The notes beneath the pieces were generated by a model that was given only the letters and a program-made list of their open reading frames with translations, did not search any database and was not told the origin of the DNA. Both the position numbers and the translations under genes were made by a program. A DNA stretch of 64,000 nt, from contig CANKYZ010000004.1 of NCBI GenBank assembly GCA_947488325.1, positions 175,432 through 239,431 of the forward strand, given 5' to 3'. How positions within the stretch are numbered: position 1 is the first letter of the stretch; every line of letters starts with the position of its first letter. Shown one piece after another: positions 27,055 through 35,368 of this stretch. Source of the DNA: an uncultured Erythrobacter sp. (GTDB taxonomy: Bacteria; Pseudomonadota; Alphaproteobacteria; Sphingomonadales; Sphingomonadaceae).

Positions 27055-28464
27055 ATGAAGGTTACCATTCTTCTTCCTCTAATTGCAGCGTTCCTAGCTG
27101 TGCCTGGGTTCGCGCAGGATCTTGGTGAGCCATTGGCAGAGGGCGGCGACGTCGAGGATATCGTGATTGATGGCGAAGACACCGGTGACTTTGACGGTCC
27201 GCTGCGCGGTACAGTTACCGACGAAAGCGACTGGGAAGACCTAGGTATCGCTATCCCAGCATTCGCCACGGACCGCGAACGTCCGACACCGGCCAATGCA
27301 GATGGAACCGGCGCTTTGGGCCGTGAAATCGCACGGGTGATTACCTCCAACTTGCGCAATAACGGTCTGTTCAAACCGACCGGTCCTGACAGTCTGCCGA
27401 ACCCCAGTTTCGCGCAGATCACAGCGCCTGCTTACAGCAGTTGGAACGGGCGCGGTGCAGAAATGTTGGTGCACGGATATGTTCGCGCGCGCGGCGATGA
27501 TCGATTGGTTGTCGGTTGCTATCTTTATGATGTCGCGCTGCAAGATGAACTGATCCGTGAAGGTTGGGTTGTTCGCCCGGCGGACTGGCGGCGCGCGGCA
27601 CATAAATGCTCTGATCTAATCTATGCCCGGCTTACCGGCGAAGATCCGTTTTTCGATAGCCGGATCGCCTACATTGCAGAGACCGGACCAAAGGATAACC
27701 GCGTAAAGCGGTTGGCTGTGATGGACAGTGACGGGGCAAACCACCGCTTCCTGACACTGGGCAGCGCGACAGCTCTCACCCCGCGTTATTCACCTGACTA
27801 TTCGAAGATTTTGTACCTTTCCTATGTTGACGGAAATCCGCGTATCTATGTCTATGATATTGGTAGCGGGCAGCAAACTCTGATTACAGAAAACCGCAAT
27901 CCAACAATTGCGCCGCGCTGGGCACCTGACGGACAGCATATCCTTTTCTCAATGGCTGTTGCGGGCAACACCGACATCTACCGCGTGCCCGTATCAGGCG
28001 GAAACTCCACACGGCTGACAGACACGCCTGGGATCGACATTGGCGGGTCCTATTCCCCTGATGGCCGCCAGATTGTGTTTGAAAGCGACCGTTCGGGTAC
28101 TCAGCAATGCTATGTCATGAATGCCGATGGCACCAATCAGCGCCGTATCACCTTTTTCGGCGGGCGCTGCGCAACGCCGGAATGGAGCCCACGAGGGGAC
28201 CAAATTGCCTTCACGCGTATAGCGGGTGACTTTAATGTTGCGGTTATGACGCCAGCAGGGCGTAACCTTCGGGTGCTTACGAGCGGATGGCAAGATGAGG
28301 CACCGACATGGGCACCCAATGGGCGCATCATCCAGTTCTTCCGAACGACCCGCGATGCGGGTCGTTCGTCGCTATGGCAAGTCGACCTAACCGGTCGCAA
28401 TGAGAGGAGACTTCCGACGCCGGTGGATGCGTCGGACCCTGCATGGGGTCCCATTCGACCCTGA
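27055..28464 (+). CDS. tolB: TolB, periplasmic beta-propeller
   Basis: 469 residues. A signal peptide (MKVTILLPLIAAFLAVPGFAQ) precedes an N-terminal alpha/beta domain (IAIPAFATD) and a six-bladed propeller with the repeated PRYSPD, PRWAPDG, GSYSPDGRQIVFESDRSG and PEWSPRGDQIAFTR blade strands. TolB binds Pal and is part of the Tol-Pal outer-membrane constriction machinery. The frame is open far upstream to 26863, inside tolA; the ATG at 27055, 1 base after the tolA stop, is the true start by the signal peptide. Confidence 0.95.
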   Translation: MKVTILLPLIAAFLAVPGFAQDLGEPLAEGGDVEDIVIDGEDTGDFDGPLRGTVTDESDWEDLGIAIPAFATDRERPTPANADGTGALGREIARVITSNLRNNGLFKPTGPDSLPNPSFAQITAPAYSSWNGRGAEMLVHGYVRARGDDRLVVGCYLYDVALQDELIREGWVVRPADWRRAAHKCSDLIYARLTGEDPFFDSRIAYIAETGPKDNRVKRLAVMDSDGANHRFLTLGSATALTPRYSPDYSKILYLSYVDGNPRIYVYDIGSGQQTLITENRNPTIAPRWAPDGQHILFSMAVAGNTDIYRVPVSGGNSTRLTDTPGIDIGGSYSPDGRQIVFESDRSGTQQCYVMNADGTNQRRITFFGGRCATPEWSPRGDQIAFTRIAGDFNVAVMTPAGRNLRVLTSGWQDEAPTWAPNGRIIQFFRTTRDAGRSSLWQVDLTGRNERRLPTPVDASDPAWGPIRP

Positions 28465-28526
28465 TTTTGTGTTAGTGTTCAACCCGCCGGCACGTATTTG
28501 CCCGGCCAATACGGAGATCTATACTG

Positions 28527-29057
28527 ATGACTTTCTCCATTTCGAAGACAGCTGCGGCCGTCATTCTCACTTCGGCTCTTACGCTTGGTGCGTGTTCTAA
28601 GAAGGCTCCGGAGGAATTGCCGCCTGCGCCGCTAACATCCACTCCTGCGCCTACACCGGCACCGACACCTGCTGCGCCTACTGGCCCCGTCGTGGGCTCA
28701 CAGGCTCACTTTGAAGGTGCTGTTGGCAGTTCAACGGTCGTCTATTTTGACACCGACCGGTTCAATATCGATAGCAGCGATGCAACCGCATTGCAGGCAC
28801 AAGCGCAGTATTTTGCGCGCTTCCCGCAGCTAACCTTCACGATCGAAGGGCATACGGATGAACGTGGAACGCGCGAATACAACTTGGCATTGGGTGAACG
28901 ACGCGCCAATTCGGCGAAGAATTACCTTGTCAGCCTGGGTGTAGCGCCGAATCGCATTCGCACGGTGAGCTTTGGTAAGGAGCGCCCTGTTGCGCTTGCT
29001 TCCAATGCTGGCGCATGGGCGCAGAACCGCCGCGCTGCCAGCATCATCATCAATTGA
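28527..29057 (+). CDS. pal: Pal, peptidoglycan-associated lipoprotein
   Basis: 176 residues. The lipobox LGAC lies at about residue 23, followed by a Pro/Thr/Ala linker and an OmpA-like domain with VYFDTDRFNID, TIEGHTDERGTREYNLALGERRA (diaminopimelate-binding Asp and Arg) and the terminal NRRASIIIN-like strand. It tethers the outer membrane to peptidoglycan and binds TolB. It ends the Tol-Pal run, followed by a GC-rich hairpin. Confidence 0.95.
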   Translation: MTFSISKTAAAVILTSALTLGACSKKAPEELPPAPLTSTPAPTPAPTPAAPTGPVVGSQAHFEGAVGSSTVVYFDTDRFNIDSSDATALQAQAQYFARFPQLTFTIEGHTDERGTREYNLALGERRANSAKNYLVSLGVAPNRIRTVSFGKERPVALASNAGAWAQNRRAASIIIN

Positions 29058-29071
29058 TCTAGTGATCTCTC

Positions 29072-29100
29072 TTGCTCGCTCTCCGTGGAGAGAGCGGGCG
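29072..29100 (+). terminator. GC-rich hairpin between pal and a convergent small gene
   Basis: GCTCGCTCTC pairs with GAGAGAGCGGGC around CGTG, with a small bulge. It lies 15 bases after pal and 8 bases past the end of the minus-strand small gene, so it could serve both. There is no T-run. Confidence 0.4.
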
Positions 29101-29107
29101 AGGGCGT

Positions 29108-29257
29108 TTATCCGTCGAGCCTTTGCGAAGCTTCGAACTGCACCAATGCTGGATCGATGTGAGTTGCCTGAGTCAGGTCACCTGCGCGCGCCACCAAGCA
29201 CAGGCTAATCAGCGCAAGCATAGAGGTTAGGCCGGAGATGGTTAGTTGCTGACTCAT
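29108..29257 (-). CDS. 49-residue small protein with one hydrophobic segment
   Basis: Not recognised. The product begins MSQQLTISGL, has a hydrophobic stretch (about residues 11-23, LTSMLALISLCLVAR) and a polar end (HIDPALVQFEASQRLDG), so it may be a signal peptide followed by a short exported peptide or a single-pass membrane peptide. Support for a real gene comes from an AAGGAA ribosome site 7 bases before the ATG, a promoter-like pair upstream, and a hairpin after the stop. It is convergent with pal. Confidence 0.6.
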   Translation of the reverse strand: MSQQLTISGLTSMLALISLCLVARAGDLTQATHIDPALVQFEASQRLDG

Positions 29258-29291
29258 TTTGGTTCCTTAAATTCAGGAATAACTTGGCGCA

Positions 29292-29319
29292 TATATATGA
29301 ACATACTATTGCGTTGCAA
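29292..29319 (-). promoter_or_regulatory. Sigma70-like promoter for the 49-residue gene
   Basis: On the minus strand TTGCAA and TATATA are separated by 16 bases, about 35 bases upstream of the ATG at 29257, in an AT-rich stretch. This is a sequence match only. Confidence 0.45.
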
Positions 29320-29433
29320 CATTTCATATTGAAACTGATTCCTACAGCTTCCCATTAATGTCCATTCGGCTTAGATTGAACGCGTGACTGACCCGACCAA
29401 CAACATGATATCGCGTGAAAGCGCAGCCAGCAA

Positions 29434-29967
29434 ATGAGCAAAGCACGTCGATCTAATGATTGGGGCTTCCCACGCTGGCGATCCTATGATTCTTCGCGAG
29501 AGGCGGTGGCCCAGCGGGAATGCGACCGACATGGCTGCGGGGAAGCAGGACTTTGCCCTGCTCCCAAATCGCCGAATAACCCCGATCGATGGTATTTCTG
29601 CCAGGCTCATGCAGCCGAATACAACAAAGGCTGGGACTATTTCGAAGGGCTCGACAAAGAGGAAAAGGCGCAGCGCACAAAAGCTGAGCGCGCCGAAACG
29701 TCCGGATATACAGAATCTTCGCACTATGGCTGGACTGGGTCAGGTGATGGAACGCGCAGCGGCGATGAACTGCTTGCCCTTGAGATCCTTGGCCTGGAAA
29801 CAGACGCCGATTTTACCGCGATCAAGAAAGCCTATCGGATCAAAGCAAAGAGCGTTCACCCTGATGTGAAGCCTAATGATGCAGCGGCCGCGCATGAATT
29901 CCAGAAGCTACAAGTCGCTTATGAAGTGTTGCGTGCAGCCGAAGATCGTCGCGCGTGGCGAGGATAA
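29434..29967 (+). CDS. J-domain (DnaJ-like) protein
   Basis: 177 residues. The N-terminal two thirds is a conserved alphaproteobacterial region with Cys/His residues (CDRHGCGEAGLCPAP, FCQAHAAEYNKGWDYFEG) that look like a metal site; the C-terminal 60 residues are a J domain with helices II-III and the HPD tripeptide (SVHPDVKP). It should stimulate an Hsp70 ATPase, probably DnaK; the client is unknown. The frame ends at 29967, 33 bases before the flavin reductase gene. Confidence 0.88.
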   Translation: MSKARRSNDWGFPRWRSYDSSREAVAQRECDRHGCGEAGLCPAPKSPNNPDRWYFCQAHAAEYNKGWDYFEGLDKEEKAQRTKAERAETSGYTESSHYGWTGSGDGTRSGDELLALEILGLETDADFTAIKKAYRIKAKSVHPDVKPNDAAAAHEFQKLQVAYEVLRAAEDRRAWRG

Positions 29968-30000
29968 TTACTCAAGCCAATCCCAACACAGGAGCAGCTC

Positions 30001-30528
30001 ATGCGAATCCTCGCTTTTGCAGCCAGCAATTCCTCGACGTCGATTAATCGCCAGCTTGCCGAATACGCGGCCACCCTTGTTGACGGTGCAGAGATCGAAA
30101 CGCTGGACATCTATGATTATGAAACGCCGCTCTATCGTTCTGACCGTGAAGCTGTCGATGGCATCCCTCAACCGATCCATGGCTTTCTTGCGAAAATTGG
30201 GTCGACGGACGCGCTGATCATCTCCTTTGCTGAACATAACGGCGGATACAGTGCTGCGTTCAAGAACCTGTTCGACTGGTGCAGCCGCGTTGATCGGTCG
30301 GTGTGGCAGGACAAGCCGATGGTGCTTCTTTCGACGTCACCGGGCGCCCGCGGAGGAACCGGAGTCCTCGAATTCGCAGCAGCAACTGCGCCCCGTTTCG
30401 GCGGCGATGTGGTCGGACATTTGGCCGTACCAAGCTTCTTCGATAACTTTGATGCCAGCACCGGCAAACTTATCGATGAAAAGCTCGAGGCTGAGCTGCG
30501 TGAATTGGTCGCGAAACTGTCAACTTAA
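30001..30528 (+). CDS. NAD(P)H-dependent FMN reductase-family protein
   Basis: 175 residues with a flavodoxin-like fold: AFAASNSSTSINRQLAEYA (phosphate loop for FMN), LDIYDYETPLY, the FAEHNGGYSAAFKNLFDW segment and LLSTSPGARGG. The family reduces FMN, azo compounds, quinones or chromate with NAD(P)H; no substrate can be assigned. The ATG follows a GGAGCA-type site. Its stop overlaps the end of the convergent SDR gene by 4 bases. Confidence 0.88.
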   Translation: MRILAFAASNSSTSINRQLAEYAATLVDGAEIETLDIYDYETPLYRSDREAVDGIPQPIHGFLAKIGSTDALIISFAEHNGGYSAAFKNLFDWCSRVDRSVWQDKPMVLLSTSPGARGGTGVLEFAAATAPRFGGDVVGHLAVPSFFDNFDASTGKLIDEKLEAELRELVAKLST

Positions 30529-31364
30529 ATCTCTGGTCCAGCAAACCCTTTGCCCGAAGATGTAGAGTTGATCTCTGGGTTGGGGTTATCATTCCACCAT
30601 GCAGCATCTGTCCATGGGCGGATGTCGACTTCGTGAGTCCAGCAATTGCGCGGCTGTTGCGACAGATGCCAATAGGTTTCGGCAATTTGAGCGGGGTCAG
30701 TCACGCCCTCATGGCCCTTTGCCGCCTTATACGCTTCGTATTTGTCGCCGAGCAGTTTGCCCAATGTGTCAGGCGCATCGACTGAGCCATCGACAACAAT
30801 ATGCGCGACATGAATTCCCTGCGGGCCGAACTCTGCATTGAGCGTCTGACACAGCATCCTCCGGCCGCCCATCGCCGCTGCGTGGCTGTGCTGCCCTGCA
30901 TTGCCGCGCACCGCCGACGTTGCAGAGGTCACAAGAAGAGTCCCGTGCCGACCTGTTTTGGCGCGTTCTACCATGGCCGGAAACATTGCATGGGCTAGGC
31001 GGAAGACGCCGAAACAGCCGAGCCTCCAGCCAAGCTCAAATGTTTTGTGCGGAGTGTCATGCAGTTTGCGATTACCGATCTGCGCACCCAGATTGTAGAG
31101 CGCACATTCAATCGGCCCAATATCGCGTTCGACCCGCTCGACTAACTCCTCAATCGCTCCATCTTCGCTTGCATTGATCAATGTGCCCGAAGCCGTTCCG
31201 CCTGCTCCCTCGATCTGACCGATCAGCCCCGCTAATCCTTCCTCGTCAGAACGCCGTGCCAGCACCGCATGATAACCACCCGCAGCAAAGCGAGCAGCTG
31301 TGCTACCACCAATGCCTGCGCCCGCTCCAATAACGAGGAAAGCGGGTTTTCTTGTGTCAGTCAT
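30525..31364 (-). CDS. SDR-fold protein lacking the usual Tyr-Lys pair
   Basis: 279 residues. The nucleotide loop is present (VIGAGAGIGGSTAARFA), then YNLGAQIGN in place of NNAG, and LVTSATSAVRGNAG with the Ser. Where YxxxK is expected the sequence reads HSHAAAMGGRRML, without Tyr or Lys. Related SDR proteins with FxxxK or similar variants exist, so it may be a non-classical reductase or a binding protein. The ribosome site lies in the right arm of a perfect hairpin (31367-31398). It lies downstream of the gamma-synthase-family gene on the same strand. Confidence 0.8.
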   Translation of the reverse strand: MTDTRKPAFLVIGAGAGIGGSTAARFAAGGYHAVLARRSDEEGLAGLIGQIEGAGGTASGTLINASEDGAIEELVERVERDIGPIECALYNLGAQIGNRKLHDTPHKTFELGWRLGCFGVFRLAHAMFPAMVERAKTGRHGTLLVTSATSAVRGNAGQHSHAAAMGGRRMLCQTLNAEFGPQGIHVAHIVVDGSVDAPDTLGKLLGDKYEAYKAAKGHEGVTDPAQIAETYWHLSQQPRNCWTHEVDIRPWTDAAWWNDNPNPEINSTSSGKGFAGPEI

Positions 31365-31366
31365 AA

Positions 31367-31398
31367 CTAGGCTCTCCCATAGATTTGGGAGAGCCTAG
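31367..31398 (-). promoter_or_regulatory. Perfect hairpin covering the SDR ribosome site
   Basis: A perfect 13-bp inverted repeat (CTAGGCTCTCCCA and its complement) with a 6-base loop. On the minus strand the second arm contains GGGAGAG, 7 bases before the ATG at 31364, so the folded RNA would hide the ribosome site. It could also act as a terminator for the gene above it, but no T-run follows. Confidence 0.6.
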
Positions 31399-31406
31399 TC
31401 CGATGA

Positions 31407-32735
31407 TCACACCTGTTCCAGTGCCTGCTCAAAATCGGCGATGAGGTCATCTGGGTCTTCGATGCCGACGCTGATCCGCACAAGGCTGTCCGAAATGCCG
31501 AGCGCTGCGCGGCGTTCTGGCGAAACGGAGAGATGCGTCATGGATGCCGGATGGCTTGCGAGCGTCTCTGTTCCACCAAGGCTGACGGCCAGCTTAGCGA
31601 TCTGGAGGTTGTCCAAGAATGCAAAGCACTCCGTTTCGCCGCCTTTCAAGAACACGCTAAAAGTGCTGCCTGCGCCCAGACAATGGCGATCAAAGATGTC
31701 TTGCTGATGCGGATCGTCAATGAAACCCAGATAACCGAGACCGGTAACCTTGGGGTGTTCGCGCAGGAATGCGCAAACCTTGGCTGCGTTTTCGCCAGCG
31801 CGTTGCATGCGCAGTTCCACCGTCTCAAGGCTGCGCAACAACATCCATGCGGTGTTGGGGTCAACGATGCCGCCCATCGTGTTGCGCAGTGCGCGCACCG
31901 GGTCCATCCATTTCTTGGCGCCGGCAATTGAGCCTGCGACAAGATCCGAATGGCCACCGACATATTTGGTCAGCGAATAGGCGACAATGTCAGCACCGTG
32001 ATCCAACGGACGTTGCCACAACGGACCAAGGAAAGTGTTGTCGATGGCGATCGGACAATCCCATTTGAGGTTGGCATCGCGTGCTTCTTTGACGGCCTCG
32101 ATATCGACCAGAGCATTGGTCGGGTTGGCTGGGCTTTCAAGGTAGATCATCGCCACCTTACCGCCGTTCTCGCCCGCTTGTTCCTTGGCGCGCTTTAGCA
32201 CGTCGTCCAATTCTTCGCGGCCCGCGCCCGCTGGAAAATCGATATAGGTGACGCCGAACTTCGCCAGTACCTTGGCAACGAAGCCTTCCGAGGCGGCGTA
32301 GAGCGGACCGGAATGTACGATCACGTCACCTTGGCTAACATAGGCCATCATCAGCACGCAAATGGCGGTCATTCCGCTGCTGAATGTCAGGGCATCTTCT
32401 GCACCGTCCCATACCGACAAACGGTCTTCGAGGATTTCCTGATTAGGCCCGTTAAAGCGCGAATAGACGAGGCCCTCTGCGCCGCCCGGGCGTTTTCCTG
32501 TAATCCCTTCGAAGTGGCGCTTGCCATCTGCGGCGCTGGGAAAGGCGAAAGTGGAGGTGAGGAAGATCGGCGCTTTCAGCGACCCTTCGGACAGGACCGG
32601 GTCATAGCCGTGGCCCATCATCAGTGTCGATGGCTTCAATGGGCGGCCATTGATCTCGGTACGCTCTGGCTTTGGCTTGCGGCGCGGTGTGGGGGCGTCA
32701 GGGGCGGAATTTTGATCAACGGGACCGTCCGTCAT
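31407..32735 (-). CDS. PLP enzyme of the cystathionine gamma-synthase family
   Basis: 442 residues. It shows PLP-site segments of the Cys/Met family: FSSGMTAICVLMMAYVSQGD, DNTFLGPLWQRPLDHGADIVAYSLTKYVGGHSD (Lys of LTKYVGG binds PLP) and AVSLGGTETLASHPASMTH. The family includes cystathionine gamma-synthase, beta/gamma-lyase, methionine gamma-lyase and homocysteine synthase; I cannot choose between them. The N-terminus carries a polar extension (DAPTPRRKPKPERTE) not in the core. The ATG at 32735 is chosen over 32783. A leader of about 220 bases precedes it. Confidence 0.86.
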   Translation of the reverse strand: MTDGPVDQNSAPDAPTPRRKPKPERTEINGRPLKPSTLMMGHGYDPVLSEGSLKAPIFLTSTFAFPSAADGKRHFEGITGKRPGGAEGLVYSRFNGPNQEILEDRLSVWDGAEDALTFSSGMTAICVLMMAYVSQGDVIVHSGPLYAASEGFVAKVLAKFGVTYIDFPAGAGREELDDVLKRAKEQAGENGGKVAMIYLESPANPTNALVDIEAVKEARDANLKWDCPIAIDNTFLGPLWQRPLDHGADIVAYSLTKYVGGHSDLVAGSIAGAKKWMDPVRALRNTMGGIVDPNTAWMLLRSLETVELRMQRAGENAAKVCAFLREHPKVTGLGYLGFIDDPHQQDIFDRHCLGAGSTFSVFLKGGETECFAFLDNLQIAKLAVSLGGTETLASHPASMTHLSVSPERRAALGISDSLVRISVGIEDPDDLIADFEQALEQV

Positions 32736-32958
32736 GTGCGGGGTATCCTTCCTCAGAAACGCTCCCAGGAAGGCAGGAGCCAATTGAGGAGCCGGACGGG
32801 CACCCGCTTCTAACCTCCACAGAAGCGCCTCTCCCCTCGGCCTTATGGGACGGTTGACTAACGCGAGATGGTTGCAAGTGCAACCGGTTTGGAGCGCTTT
32901 GATTGTGGAGACTTGGACCGCAAATGGGGGCGCTTTGAAAAAAGTGCATCACGCTGTA
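32736..32958 (-). other. Long structured leader of the gamma-synthase-family gene
   Basis: About 220 bases without a gene. On the minus strand it includes a CGCGTTAGTCAACCG segment, a 6-bp hairpin GCTTCT...AGAAGC, and a direct repeat of GGCTCCT spaced by 5 bases. I tried to fit it to SAM-II and SAH riboswitch consensus elements and could not. The stretch 32988-33135 above it shows nothing. Confidence 0.35.
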
Positions 32959-32987
32959 AATATTTGATAATACAATCAGATCGTCAA
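32959..32987 (-). promoter_or_regulatory. Candidate promoter of the gamma-synthase-family gene
   Basis: On the minus strand TTGACG and AATATT are separated by 17 bases in an AT-rich patch. A TATTAT inside the spacer is too close to the -35 to pair with it. Sequence match only. Confidence 0.4.
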
Positions 32988-33135
32988 AACACGCGCTGTG
33001 AAGTGTCAACTTCCGACCTTGGCACGAAAGGCCGCGTGTAGAGATCTTATTGGGTGAGGGCATGGCGCAACCTTACTATAGGCCGCATCTTGTAGGACAG
33101 CGCGTTTGTCTGAAGGCAGGGGCAACCAATGTTGA

Positions 33136-33807
33136 TCAGAGCAAATTTTCAAGCTCCCGGTGACTTGAGTATACAGCTTCCGCGCCGCTTTGAATCAACC
33201 GATCTTTCAGTCCATCATCAGCATGCCCCCCGCCCACAAACCCAATCGGCACCATACCTGCTTTTCGGGCCGCAACCACACCGTGCACGCTGTCTTCGAT
33301 CACGGCGCAATCCCGTGGTTGTATGCCAAGGTTTTTGGCGGCATGTAGAAACAGGTCGGGAGCTGGCTTACCGCACGTCACATGGTCTGCAGAGTAGATA
33401 TGTGGGGCAAACAGATCGGTCAGACCTGTGATTTCCAGCTTTCGCGTCAGCCGGTCGATCGGCGCGGACGATCCGACCGCGGCTTTGCCCTGAAATGCAC
33501 GCACTAAAGCGACTATGCCGTCCATGGCTTGCAACTCACTCTCCATCCTGGGCCAAGCGCGCTTATGCAATTCTTCGCCAAAGTCCGCTGGAAATGGCTT
33601 TCCCATTTGCTCAGCGTAATCGGCTTGGAGTTCAGCGTAGTAATCTGCGTTAGAAAGGCCGACGAACCGAGAAAGATAGACCTCAATGTCGTAATGCAGG
33701 CCCAACTCTTCCAGAAATTCTCGTTCTACCGCGATATGGATGATCTCGGAATCGACGAGCACGCCGTCATTATCGAAGATTATGGCGTCAAACTCAGCCA
33801 GATTCAT
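33136..33807 (-). CDS. HAD-superfamily phosphatase (phosphoglycolate/beta-phosphoglucomutase group)
   Basis: 223 residues. The nucleophile motif is FDNDGVLVDSE near residue 9, followed by a helical cap, the VGSSAP Ser, the Lys of TCGKPAPD and the acidic VIEDSVHGVVAA. This layout fits small-molecule phosphatases such as phosphoglycolate phosphatase or sugar-phosphate phosphatases; the specific substrate is unknown. The ATG at 33807 overlaps the stop of the SLC13 gene as ATGA, so the two are translationally coupled. Confidence 0.87.
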   Translation of the reverse strand: MNLAEFDAIIFDNDGVLVDSEIIHIAVEREFLEELGLHYDIEVYLSRFVGLSNADYYAELQADYAEQMGKPFPADFGEELHKRAWPRMESELQAMDGIVALVRAFQGKAAVGSSAPIDRLTRKLEITGLTDLFAPHIYSADHVTCGKPAPDLFLHAAKNLGIQPRDCAVIEDSVHGVVAARKAGMVPIGFVGGGHADDGLKDRLIQSGAEAVYSSHRELENLL

Positions 33808-35231
33808 GCTATACCCGCCATCAGCCAAACCATCCCGACGATCAGGAAAATCCCCAACAGGTCGAGCACGATCCCGGCGCGCACCAATCGCTCAATTCGC
33901 AATCGCCCGGTTGCCCATGCAATCGCGTTTGGCCCGGTTCCGGCAGGAAGGATAAAGCCCCAACTTGCCGCAAGCGCAGCGGGCATAGCGATCAGGATCG
34001 CATCTTCGCCAAGGCCCAGCGCCGCCGCGAGGCTGGCGACCACAGGGATGATTGCGGAGGCCGTCGCGACATTGCTGGCAAACTCCGTGATCAGCACGAC
34101 CATCGCCACAATCGCAAGCGCCATCAGAACCAGCGGTACTGCATCGAGCGGCAGCAATGCCTGTCCTAGCCAATCAGCCAACCCGCTCGCCTGCATCCCA
34201 GCCGCCAGTGCCAAACCGCCGCCAAACATCAGTATAACGCCCCAAGGTGCGCGGTCCGCTTCGCTCCATTTGAGCATCTGGCGCCCGGTGCCATCGGGCA
34301 TCAGGAACAAGGCAAGCGCAGCGATCACGGCAATCGTCCCATCGGTCCAACTGTTTTCGGGCAGATAAGGAGAGACCCAGCGGCGCGACATCCATAGCGC
34401 AAAGGTAATCGCGATGATCGGGACGAGGCGCTTCTCCGCGCTTGACCAAGAGGACGCGTCATCAATCGATTGGCGCGCTGCGGTGACATCGAATGGGTGC
34501 TCAGCGACCCGCTGCACACGCGAGATAATGAATGCGGCAAGCGGCACGCCGACAAAGACGATTGGTAATCCGTAGAGTATCCAAAGTGCAAAGCTGATCT
34601 CCAACCCGTTCATGTCGCTTAGCAATTGAACTGCAATCCCATTGGTTGGGGAGCCGACGATTGTTCCTAGACCGCCAATTGTGGCTGCGAAAGCGATGCC
34701 CATGGGGAGGGCGCCTGATAATCCTTCGGTGTTGATTTTGCCGGACCCAGTCGCGCCAGCACCGCCGGCCAGCACAGCTAAAGCCATTGGCATCATGATG
34801 AGCGTGGTCGAGGTGTTGGAAATCAGCATCGAGAGAACCGCCGCCGAAATCATAAAGGCAAGCAGCAGCCGCACCTGCCCTCCGTCTGATCCGATCACTT
34901 TCAGGATCGCAAGGCTCAGCCGCCGGTGCAATCCGGTCCGCTCAATTGCCAATGCAATGAAGGCCCCGCCCAACAGCAGGAATAGGATGGGCGCGTAATA
35001 GGCGCTAGCTGTATTCTTCGCATTCATCACACCGCTCAGCGGAAGGATTATGAAAGGCAGCAATGCGGTAACGGATAGCGGAACGGCTTCGGTCATCCAC
35101 CAGGCGGCCATCCAAATGACAAGGCCTGCGACCAGCCATGCTTCCGCGTTCATCCCGCCGGGAGCAGGACAGAACGCGGTGATCGCAAAGACAACCGGGC
35201 CAAGAAGTAGGCCAATCTGGCGGGGCGTCAT
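33804..35231 (-). CDS. SLC13/DASS-family anion transporter
   Basis: About 475 residues, 11-13 membrane helices. The divalent anion:Na+ symporter signature is visible: SNTSTTLIMMPMALAVL, ATIGGLGTIVGSPTNGIAV, and in the second half EFASNVATASAIIPVVASLA and FILPAGTGPNAIAW. Members carry dicarboxylates, citrate or sulfate. The ATG at 35231 is taken over one at 35243 because the latter leaves no spacing after its GGAAGG. It is coupled to the HAD phosphatase, which may act on a related metabolite. Confidence 0.86.
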   Translation of the reverse strand: MTPRQIGLLLGPVVFAITAFCPAPGGMNAEAWLVAGLVIWMAAWWMTEAVPLSVTALLPFIILPLSGVMNAKNTASAYYAPILFLLLGGAFIALAIERTGLHRRLSLAILKVIGSDGGQVRLLLAFMISAAVLSMLISNTSTTLIMMPMALAVLAGGAGATGSGKINTEGLSGALPMGIAFAATIGGLGTIVGSPTNGIAVQLLSDMNGLEISFALWILYGLPIVFVGVPLAAFIISRVQRVAEHPFDVTAARQSIDDASSWSSAEKRLVPIIAITFALWMSRRWVSPYLPENSWTDGTIAVIAALALFLMPDGTGRQMLKWSEADRAPWGVILMFGGGLALAAGMQASGLADWLGQALLPLDAVPLVLMALAIVAMVVLITEFASNVATASAIIPVVASLAAALGLGEDAILIAMPAALAASWGFILPAGTGPNAIAWATGRLRIERLVRAGIVLDLLGIFLIVGMVWLMAGIA

Positions 35232-35368
35232 GGCTCTTAGCATCCTTCCAAACTTACGAAGGATGAGCGTATCAGTCCCGGCAACGCACCGGCAAGCTGA
35301 AGCGGTTGATCATCACCAGAGTTGCTGTGGTCATGCCCCAGCTAATCGTCGCAGTCCCAGCAGATGGC

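Noticed and set aside
32736..32870. SAM-II riboswitch before the gamma-synthase-family gene
   Set aside because: Only a short 5' similarity is seen; the conserved CUUGCAGCCACG-like and GCUAAA parts are absent.
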